The position numbers and the translations under genes are program-made. The notes below the pieces were generated by a model. That model was given only the letters and a program-made list of their open reading frames with translations. It searched no databases and had not been told where the DNA came from. Positions 1 to 4,365 of a DNA stretch of 5,711 nucleotides are shown piece after piece. Origin of the DNA: an uncultured Lachnospiraceae bacterium (GTDB lineage: Bacteria; Bacillota; Clostridia; Lachnospirales; Lachnospiraceae); assembly GCA_902463835.1 (NCBI GenBank), contig CABQGZ010000246.1, positions 1-5,711 on the forward strand, given 5' to 3'. Numbering within the stretch: position 1 is the stretch's first letter; each line of letters begins with the position of its first letter.

Positions 1-197
1 TTCTTGAAACGCTTGAAAGACGAGAGGGCGGTATCAGTGAAACCGACAAGGAAGCGACCGCACGAGCGCTCAAGGAGTTCTTTAGCATTTATGCTATCCC
101 AGAAGGTGAAGGCCTCCAGCTTTATCCTTGTGCAGTCCTTGAATCTGAAGGACTTACAGCGAAAAAAATTTCTTGTGAATTTGTTGGCCACAATTGA
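1..197 (+). CDS. 3' end of an unrecognised gene (partial)
   Basis: The frame whose codons begin at position 3 stays open for 64 codons from the window edge and ends at a TGA at 195-197. It gives an acidic, helix-favouring tail: residues 1-26 are rich in Glu, Lys and Ala (LETLEREGGISETDKEATAR...), and the protein ends in ISCEFVGHN. This composition looks more like a real protein than the overlapping frame beginning near position 4, which gives a very basic, low-complexity product. The start and most of the gene lie outside the window. I do not recognise the family and assign no function. It is the only likely plus-strand gene here and converges on the minus-strand exonuclease gene. An AT-rich inverted repeat (192-206) overlaps its stop codon. 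Confidence is moderate that it is coding and nil for function. Confidence 0.5.
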   Translation, partial: LETLERREGGISETDKEATARALKEFFSIYAIPEGEGLQLYPCAVLESEGLTAKKISCEFVGHN

Positions 198-210
198 AAC
201 GCAATTCAAT
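192..210 (+). terminator. Weak AT-rich hairpin over the stop codon of the left-edge gene
   Basis: AATTG (192-196) and CAATT (202-206) can pair around a five-base loop, and TCAATTTCTT follows. The stem is short and AT-only apart from one G-C pair, and the T-rich tail is interrupted, so this would be a weak terminator at best. The same AATTG-N5-CAATT stem overlaps the stop codon of the peptidase gene at 1860-1874, where a clean T-run follows it. Confidence 0.25.
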
Positions 211-300
211 TTCTTAGAGGCTGGTACATTTTTAAAGATAATCTTTTATGCTATGCGTAGATAGGCTAGGAAGTAACAGGGACACCTCGAACCCATGGCA
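198..300. other. Non-coding gap with no gene seen
   Basis: Between the end of the left-edge gene and the 301-333 hairpin the sequence is AT-rich up to about 260 and then mixed. I see no convincing open frame with a ribosome binding site on either strand, no tRNA and no direct-repeat pair. The base composition differs visibly from the coding regions to the right. Confidence 0.4.
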
Positions 301-333
301 AGAAGGACGCCGACCATCTGTCGACGTCCTTCT
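301..333 (-). terminator. Strong hairpin in the convergent gap, probably ending exonuclease transcription
   Basis: A 14-base arm at 301-314 pairs with 320-333 around a five-base loop. On the plus strand there is one C-A mismatch (310 with 324). In the minus-strand RNA the same position is a G-U pair, so the stem is complete there. This suggests that the minus-strand transcript, coming from the exonuclease gene that stops at 354, is the one that uses it. The U-tract after it in the minus direction is short (UUCUUGCC), so termination may be modest, or the element may protect the 3' end of the RNA. Confidence 0.5.
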
Positions 334-353
334 GTGCGCAAAGGAGAGGTATT

Positions 354-1310
354 TCACTTGAAATCGTTGCTGGGGTCATTCTGCCTGCTGTTTCGCCACC
401 AAGGGTACTTGGGCTTACCCCGCCGACACAGAATAGGCTCATTGGCTTTTGTCTGCTGGAACAGCTCCCGCTGAATATCCGTCAGGACGGGGACAGTACT
501 GCGCCCATGCCATTGACCGTCCGCACGGTGTGTCACCGTCAGACGAACCGGAAAGCGGCCATGTTCCGGGCAGACGATAGTGCTGTAAAACACCTGCTTG
601 TCCAATGGATACCAGCGGCAAACACAGAATCGCTCCTGACAGATGGGACAGTGGGCGAACCTTGCCTTCCTGCCGTTCATCACCTTTTCCCGCGTAGGAA
701 ATATGCCAGCCTTATATCTTGGCTGCGGGGGATAACCCAATGTACTGAAGTACGGCTTACGCTTTTGTGGCTTCTTGTGCTTCGGCGGCGTCGGCAGCGC
801 AGCAGGGTCGATCCAGCCAGTGACCATCGCTGCATACACGGCGTCATAAAGCGCATTGTGGAAGGAAAACACCGCTGGGAGCTGGCAATATGAGACTGCG
901 GTTTCCAATGAGATCTGCCGGTCTGCGTCCAGTGTGCGGCAAAAGGCCGCCTGAAGGTTATATGATTCCGTTACAGTGAATGTAGGCAGCTCCCAGTGCT
1001 TTGCGTTCTTTGCCAGAACGCCTATATCCTGGCCGCCCCATGAAGCGAATACCGTATCGTCGGCGCACCAGTCCACGAAGGCTTGGTAGGCGGCCGGAAA
1101 CACTACCTCCGAGTCCATCGAAAGGGCAACATCCGGCAGGCGCTTCGCAATCGGGGACAACTCCTGATAGACGGATGGCCTGATGTATACGGTAAAGCTG
1201 TCTGTGATCGGATTGCCAAGCTTATCCATTTTGACGGCGCCGATCTGAATGATCTCCTCCATGCTGTCTTGCCCAAACGGCTGTGTCCATTCCAAGTCAA
1301 AAACGATCAT
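354..1310 (-). CDS. DEDDh-family 3'-5' exonuclease with C-terminal zinc-ribbon-like tail
   Basis: This 318-residue protein has an N-terminal exonuclease domain of the DnaQ-like DEDDh superfamily, closest in style to the ERI-1/KapD group. The motifs seen are Exo I FDLEW (Asp5, Glu7), Exo II WGGQDIGVL (Asp95) and Exo III FHNALYDA (His151, Asp156). These supply the four acidic metal ligands and the catalytic His expected for two-metal hydrolysis of DNA or RNA from a 3' end. Residues about 173-215 form a basic, Pro/Lys-rich linker. Residues 218-253 carry a CPIC...CPEHG cluster (Cys221, Cys224, Cys247, His250, with extra Cys229 and Cys231) that looks like a zinc ribbon. The tail to 318 is basic. 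The ATG at 1310 has GGAG seven bases upstream, and the upstream ATG in another frame meets an immediate stop. It has its own promoter. Whether the substrate is DNA or RNA cannot be told from the sequence. Confidence 0.85.
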   Translation of the reverse strand: MIVFDLEWTQPFGQDSMEEIIQIGAVKMDKLGNPITDSFTVYIRPSVYQELSPIAKRLPDVALSMDSEVVFPAAYQAFVDWCADDTVFASWGGQDIGVLAKNAKHWELPTFTVTESYNLQAAFCRTLDADRQISLETAVSYCQLPAVFSFHNALYDAVYAAMVTGWIDPAALPTPPKHKKPQKRKPYFSTLGYPPQPRYKAGIFPTREKVMNGRKARFAHCPICQERFCVCRWYPLDKQVFYSTIVCPEHGRFPVRLTVTHRADGQWHGRSTVPVLTDIQRELFQQTKANEPILCRRGKPKYPWWRNSRQNDPSNDFK

Positions 1311-1339
1311 TACATTACTCCGTATTTGCTTATGTAAGT

Positions 1340-1353
1340 TGGATATCTATCCA
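1340..1353. promoter_or_regulatory. Perfect palindrome over the exonuclease transcription start (candidate operator)
   Basis: TGGATA and TATCCA are perfect inverted copies separated by two bases. The site begins two bases downstream of the predicted -10 box and covers the predicted +1 position. A repressor bound here would block transcription of the exonuclease gene. No candidate regulator is encoded in the window, and a 14-base palindrome can occur by chance. Confidence 0.4.
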
Positions 1354-1354
1354 T

Positions 1355-1383
1355 AGTATAGCAGAAATAAGTGCGCTTGCCAA
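1355..1383 (-). promoter_or_regulatory. Sigma-A-type promoter for the exonuclease gene
   Basis: On the minus strand a -35 box TTGGCA (1378-1383, five of six consensus bases) and a -10 box TATACT (1355-1360, five of six) are separated by exactly 17 bases. Transcription would start near 1348, about 38 bases before the ATG. The promoter lies just beyond the HU terminator, so the exonuclease gene appears to be a separate transcription unit. Confidence 0.7.
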
Positions 1384-1400
1384 TTCAAACAGTATTGTCC

Positions 1401-1416
1401 ATGCCCACAAGGGCAT
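1401..1416. repeat. Small perfect hairpin after the HU terminator
   Basis: ATGCCC and GGGCAT form a six-base perfect inverted repeat around a four-base loop, directly downstream of the HU terminator in the minus direction and upstream of the exonuclease -35 box. It could be a secondary stop for read-through or a protein site. It has no U-tract, so its role is open. Confidence 0.3.
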
Positions 1417-1450
1417 AAGAAGAAGCCCCGGCCAAATTGGTCGGGGCTTC
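1417..1450 (-). terminator. Rho-independent terminator of the HU gene
   Basis: GAAGCCCC (1422-1429) and GGGGCTTC (1443-1450) pair, and the stem continues inward through CC/GG pairs with one C-A mismatch in the minus RNA. A U-rich stretch (UUCUUAU) follows at 1421-1415. The hairpin begins 15 bases after the HU stop codon and ends about 34 bases before the exonuclease -35 box. Stem strength, position and U-tract all fit an intrinsic terminator. Confidence 0.8.
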
Positions 1451-1465
1451 CGGGGTAATTATGGA

Positions 1466-1738
1466 TTACTGAATGGCGTCCTTCAGAGCCTTACCGGCCT
1501 TGAACGCCGGGGCCTTGGATGCGGGGATCTCAATCGTAGCGCCGGTGGCAGGATTCTTGCCGGTGCGGGCGGCGCGCTCTTTGACCTCAAAGGAGCCAAA
1601 GCCTACCAACTGTACTTTATCGCCGTTCTTCATAGCGTTCTGGATCGTGTCCAGAATGGCGTTGAGAGCGACTTCGCTGTCTTTCTTGGTAAGTCCGCTG
1701 GTTTCGGCTACGGCATTGATCAATTCGGTTTTGTTCAT
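1466..1738 (-). CDS. HU-family nucleoid DNA-binding protein
   Basis: This 90-residue protein is the standard HU length and is collinear with the family. It starts MNKTELINAVAETSGLTKKD, has the dimer-core helices (residues 3-40), then the conserved GFGSFEV turn (residues 46-52) and the DNA-binding arm RAARTGKNPATGATIEIPA (residues 56-73). The arm includes Pro63, the residue that intercalates into bent DNA in known HU and IHF structures. The frame is open 14 codons further upstream, but the ATG at 1738 is preceded by GAGGAGAG five bases away and matches the family start. HU dimers bend and compact DNA and assist replication, recombination and transposition. It is monocistronic, with its own promoter and terminator. 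On a mobile element it may be an accessory copy in addition to the chromosomal one, which is inference. It could equally be annotated hup. Confidence 0.95.
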   Translation of the reverse strand: MNKTELINAVAETSGLTKKDSEVALNAILDTIQNAMKNGDKVQLVGFGSFEVKERAARTGKNPATGATIEIPASKAPAFKAGKALKDAIQ

Positions 1739-1743
1739 GATAA

Positions 1744-1751
1744 CTCTCCTC
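1744..1751 (-). promoter_or_regulatory. Ribosome binding site of the HU gene
   Basis: GAGGAGAG lies five bases before the ATG at 1738 on the minus strand. It fixes this methionine as the start rather than the in-frame upstream codon at 1780, which falls inside the leader hairpin. Confidence 0.8.
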
Positions 1752-1764
1752 GGTTGTTTTTCGC

Positions 1765-1778
1765 GCTGCTTTTGCAGC
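1765..1778 (-). promoter_or_regulatory. Leader hairpin in the HU 5' untranslated region
   Basis: GCTGC and GCAGC pair perfectly around a four-A loop in the minus-strand RNA, 13 bases before the ribosome binding site. It lies inside the roughly 75-base leader predicted from the promoter. It may stabilise the mRNA or affect translation. No anti-terminator partner is evident. Confidence 0.35.
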
Positions 1779-1821
1779 ACCTATACCTGACAATAGAATG
1801 ACTATCAGATTACCGCCGATC

Positions 1822-1850
1822 AGTATACACGCTTTTTGCCGAAACGTCCA
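1822..1850 (-). promoter_or_regulatory. Promoter for the HU gene
   Basis: On the minus strand a -10 box TATACT (1822-1827, five of six consensus bases) lies 17 bases from TGGACG (1845-1850, four of six) as the -35 box. Transcription would start near 1815, giving a leader of about 75 bases. The -35 box is three bases beyond the T-run that ends the peptidase transcript, so terminator and promoter are packed side by side. Confidence 0.6.
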
Positions 1851-1852
1851 GC

Positions 1853-1874
1853 AAAAAAGAATTGAACACCAATT
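1853..1874 (-). terminator. Rho-independent-like terminator of the peptidase gene
   Basis: In the minus direction AATTG (1874-1870) pairs with CAATT (1864-1860) around a five-base loop, and CTTTTTT follows. The stem overlaps the TAA stop codon at 1873-1875. The stem is short and AT-rich, so it may be leaky, but the six-U tract and its position directly after the gene support termination here. Confidence 0.55.
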
Positions 1875-2928
1875 ATCCGGCATCCTCTACTTGCTCAAGC
1901 TTCTCAACAGCTTCCTCATATGTATACACCTGCAGGAATTTCGTCCCCTCGCAAACTGCTGAGAACGCAGGCGGCTGGCCTTCATCATCACAAGCATACA
2001 CGCCCTCTGCTTCCACGGCAGCTTTCAGGCTTTCCAGATACATATAGAGGTTTCCGGAACGATCCATCATGTACTCCGGCGCATAGCTGATCTGGTGCTG
2101 TCCCATATAGAGCCGTGTTTCTTCCGGTAGGGGCATCAGCAGCTTACACGCGCACTTCTGGGGCTGCCTGTCTATCATCGGGGCAAAGAGACTGGTTTGC
2201 GCGCCGTACATGGAGCCTCGTCTGTGTATGCGCTCCTGATACGGGAAATGGCCGGTTTTCTGCTGGAGCATAGCCATAAGTCTGAGGACGTTTTTGCACA
2301 TGGCATAGGTGTCGATCATCTCATGGAGGCGGTGCTCGTTGAAATAGCCTGCGCTGATATTGACAGCCGCAGTATCCAAATACGGCGCGACCACAGAGAT
2401 GTCGCTGAACGATCCATAGTTTTCCTCAAAGCCGAAGCTGCAGACGAACTCCGTAAAGTCGGGGTTATCACAGCTGTAGAACACAGCATCATTCGTGCCG
2501 CGCCGATCCAGCTCAACGATATAGTTGACCTCCGGCCGCAGCTTGCTCTGGGTAAATTTCCTCGCGCCCACGCCGCCGACTTCTTCCTCTTCACAAAAAA
2601 GAATGTGGCAACGGAGCTTACGCATCAGCAATAAGATCATATACACACCAGCCCGGTCATCACCGCCTATCCCATAAGGAGACATCAGATAGCGGCCATC
2701 TTCAGAGCGGCAGATGATATCCGGCTGATGGGTATGAACCGTATCCAGGTGGGCAACCAGCAGCACAGGGACAGTACCTTCTGCATAGAGGAATCCGTTT
2801 TTACAGACAGGCTCATAGCCGTACTTGCGCAGCTGTTGCACAAGGTACTCCTTTAGCTCACCCTGCGTCATTTTCAGGATGCTTTCAAAGCAGGCCATAT
2901 TCATTCCCGCAGTCTCATAAGTGTTCAT
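1873..2928 (-). CDS. Zinc-dependent exopeptidase of clan MH (M20/M28/M42-like)
   Basis: With the chosen ATG the protein is 351 residues. The ordered co-catalytic zinc signature of clan MH is visible: AHLDTVH (His60, Asp62), GIGGDDRAG (Asp90), CEEEEVGGVGA (general base Glu115, ligand Glu116), ELDRRG (Asp141) and GYFNEHRLHE (His199). The phrases GSFSDI and VNISAGY between the last two also fit the M42/M28-like fold. Such enzymes remove N-terminal residues or cleave small peptides, and no signal peptide is seen, so it should be cytoplasmic. About 115 residues after the catalytic domain (roughly 235-351), including a Tyr-rich stretch, are not explained by the fold. AGGAGG at 2935-2940 is six bases before this ATG. 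The ATG three bases upstream is possible but badly spaced, and the frame stays open to 3024 inside the previous gene. Spacing suggests translational coupling to that gene. The substrate is unknown. Confidence 0.8.
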   Translation of the reverse strand: MNTYETAGMNMACFESILKMTQGELKEYLVQQLRKYGYEPVCKNGFLYAEGTVPVLLVAHLDTVHTHQPDIICRSEDGRYLMSPYGIGGDDRAGVYMILLLMRKLRCHILFCEEEEVGGVGARKFTQSKLRPEVNYIVELDRRGTNDAVFYSCDNPDFTEFVCSFGFEENYGSFSDISVVAPYLDTAAVNISAGYFNEHRLHEMIDTYAMCKNVLRLMAMLQQKTGHFPYQERIHRRGSMYGAQTSLFAPMIDRQPQKCACKLLMPLPEETRLYMGQHQISYAPEYMMDRSGNLYMYLESLKAAVEAEGVYACDDEGQPPAFSAVCEGTKFLQVYTYEEAVEKLEQVEDAG

Positions 2929-2934
2929 CATGTT

Positions 2935-2940
2935 CCTCCT
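2935..2940 (-). promoter_or_regulatory. Ribosome binding site of the peptidase gene, touching the upstream stop codon
   Basis: A consensus AGGAGG shares its first base with the TGA stop codon (2940-2942) of the zinc-cluster gene. Two tandem ATG codons follow (2929-2931 and 2926-2928). The second has the better six-base spacing and is taken as the start. The arrangement favours re-initiation by ribosomes finishing the upstream gene. Confidence 0.75.
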
Positions 2941-4289
2941 CAAGCTGCCACCGGTATGGTGGCTTTTTTGCAAATCGTAAAGCCCATTGTGCGGCAGGCT
3001 GCCGCCATACTGCATGACGAACAACTGGCAGTCAGATGCTGGTAGCAGTCATGGCAAATCTGCAGCAAGGAACCGCGCCGGTCATAAGCGGGGTACATAG
3101 TGCCTAAAGTGGGCCGGCCACAGGCTTCGCAAATATGCAGGCAGGTCTTGCAGTAAAAACCATCTTCAAGATATATTCCTTGACCGCGCGCTACTGTCTG
3201 TCCGCATTTCCGGCAGACGACCACCTCTTTGCAAGAACACTTTATGTCACCATTGCTCCATAGCTCATTGCCGCAGCAGACACACAGGGCCGCAGCTCCG
3301 ATAGGCAGAACGGTGTCCTGCGTATGCCCTTGCAGGATAGAGAGGTTTCCATGAAAATCATAATCCGGATAATGCAAGCTACCCCGGCGAGTCGAGTAGT
3401 GGGCATCTAAGTCCGAACGCTTTGTCTTCAGATACCAGAGGTTCGGCTCCATCAGACAGCGCGAAATGGCTTTCTGCACCAGATGCCGGAACAGCTTGGA
3501 CACTTCCAGGGCGTTTCCCGTATCGGCAGGATAGAGCCGGGACTGATACAGTGTACCATCCTGGTAGAAGAACATCTGCCGGTATCTGCGTATGGCCTTA
3601 CGGTACTCACCATGCACATCGGCATCTACCGCATAGAACACCATGCTGACGCTATCGCTCATGTAGGAAAGGCACCCCGCCTGATATCCTCCGCCGTTAA
3701 GCCGGTGGCAGGACATCCATGTATTGGATTTGCTGGACATTTCCAGAAAGTCGCAGGGATGCACAGAGAGTACGCCAGTCTCCTGCATGATCAGCGGATT
3801 CAGAGCGTCGGCCAACTGCGCGAAAACAGCGTTGTACCGATCATGCCTATCGACACCGTACTTCTTGCAGAGCTTTCCGATGATGCGGCTGGCCTTTTGA
3901 TCGCTGGTGCAACGTATTCCGCCGCGCTGGCGCAGGATCTCCAGATTCTCTTCCGACACGGTACGGCTGTAGCCCGACACGGCAGCGTGCAGCGCTGCGC
4001 GAAAATCCTCCAGATGCTCACCGCTGAGTATCTCGGAAGCAATGTCCAGCAGCGTGAAAGCCGTTTCATCTACCGTGTCCGGCTGAATAGAGAGGGCCTG
4101 ATTGCAGTCGAAGATAATGGCCTGTTCCGTTTCATTCCAGTCGGGATGCTGCCGCAGCAGTTGCAGAAGGCTTACCTTTGCTGTCTGCCATGCCATCAGG
4201 TTTGCCATGACACCTTTTTCCGAAAAACTCTTTTCGTATTTATACATGACTTCATAAAATTCGCTTTTTAGCGCAGAGAGCTCTTTCAT
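2940..4289 (-). CDS. Cysteine-rich zinc-cluster protein with a possible PcfJ-related core, function unknown
   Basis: With the ATG at 4289 the protein is 449 residues. A helical N-terminal half (about 1-165) precedes a conserved-looking core: HPCDF (177-181), TWMSCH (190-195), NGGGYQAG (198-205), LSYMSDSVSMVFY (207-219), RRYRQMFFY (234-242) and GTLYQSRLYP (245-254). The C-terminal third (336-440) holds CxC and CxxC pairs at Cys336/338/339, 351/353, 359/362, 380/383, 387/390, 412/415 and 423/426, expected to bind several zinc ions as ribbon or treble-clef fingers. The core pattern resembles the HHCVGHY...QSR stretch of the PcfJ-like neighbour, so a shared fold is possible, though I cannot confirm it. 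The start is preceded by AAAGG ten bases away. An in-frame GTG at 4298 is too close to that site. I do not recognise the family by name. Nucleic-acid or protein binding through the fingers is inference. Confidence 0.75.
   Translation of the reverse strand: MKELSALKSEFYEVMYKYEKSFSEKGVMANLMAWQTAKVSLLQLLRQHPDWNETEQAIIFDCNQALSIQPDTVDETAFTLLDIASEILSGEHLEDFRAALHAAVSGYSRTVSEENLEILRQRGGIRCTSDQKASRIIGKLCKKYGVDRHDRYNAVFAQLADALNPLIMQETGVLSVHPCDFLEMSSKSNTWMSCHRLNGGGYQAGCLSYMSDSVSMVFYAVDADVHGEYRKAIRRYRQMFFYQDGTLYQSRLYPADTGNALEVSKLFRHLVQKAISRCLMEPNLWYLKTKRSDLDAHYSTRRGSLHYPDYDFHGNLSILQGHTQDTVLPIGAAALCVCCGNELWSNGDIKCSCKEVVVCRKCGQTVARGQGIYLEDGFYCKTCLHICEACGRPTLGTMYPAYDRRGSLLQICHDCYQHLTASCSSCSMAAACRTMGFTICKKATIPVAA
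2947..2969. other. Hairpin with adjoining T6/A6 run at the end of the zinc-cluster gene
   Basis: GCCACC (2947-2952) and GGTGGC (2958-2963) pair around a five-base loop. On the plus strand six T follow, which is the form of an intrinsic terminator for plus-strand transcripts entering this region. In the minus-strand mRNA the same element reads A6 followed by a hairpin just before the stop codon and the next ribosome binding site. No plus-strand gene is seen that would need a terminator here. Confidence 0.45.
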
Positions 4290-4319
4290 CTCATTCACAC
4301 CTTTCCAAAGTTTTAGGAA

Positions 4320-4346
4320 GGGGCAGGACGCATTTCGCCCTGCCCC
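4320..4346 (-). terminator. Strong hairpin between the PcfJ-like and zinc-cluster genes (attenuator or processing site)
   Basis: GGGGCAGG (4320-4327) pairs with CCTGCCCC (4339-4346). In the minus-strand RNA the stem extends to 11 pairs through one G-U pair, while the plus strand has a mismatch there. It starts 20 bases after the PcfJ-like stop codon and fills much of the 76-base gap. The tract that follows (UUCCUAAAAC) is not a good U-run. I therefore read it as a partial terminator, or a stabilising hairpin that sets the ratio of the two gene products, rather than a full stop. Confidence 0.45.
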
Positions 4347-4365
4347 ATACAAAACCACTGCCGGA

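Noticed and set aside
4..264. 86-residue plus-strand frame at the left edge
   Set aside because: It begins at a TTG with no ribosome site visible and is very basic and low in complexity. The frame read from position 3 looks more protein-like and ends cleanly at 197.
283..300. tRNA-like T-arm (GGGTTCGAGG on the minus strand), possible attachment site
   Set aside because: The bases after the loop do not close the T-stem, and no anticodon arm or acceptor stem can be found around it.
507..893. 128-residue plus-strand open frame
   Set aside because: It is antisense to the exonuclease gene, whose catalytic motifs are plain. The composition is that of a shadow frame.
1283..1801. 172-residue plus-strand open frame across the HU region
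   Set aside because: It runs antisense through the HU gene, its terminator and the exonuclease promoter, all of which are well supported on the minus strand.
3483..4271. 262-residue plus-strand open frame
   Set aside because: It lies antisense to the zinc-cluster gene, has no good ribosome site or recognisable motif, and the opposite strand has a clear conserved-looking protein.
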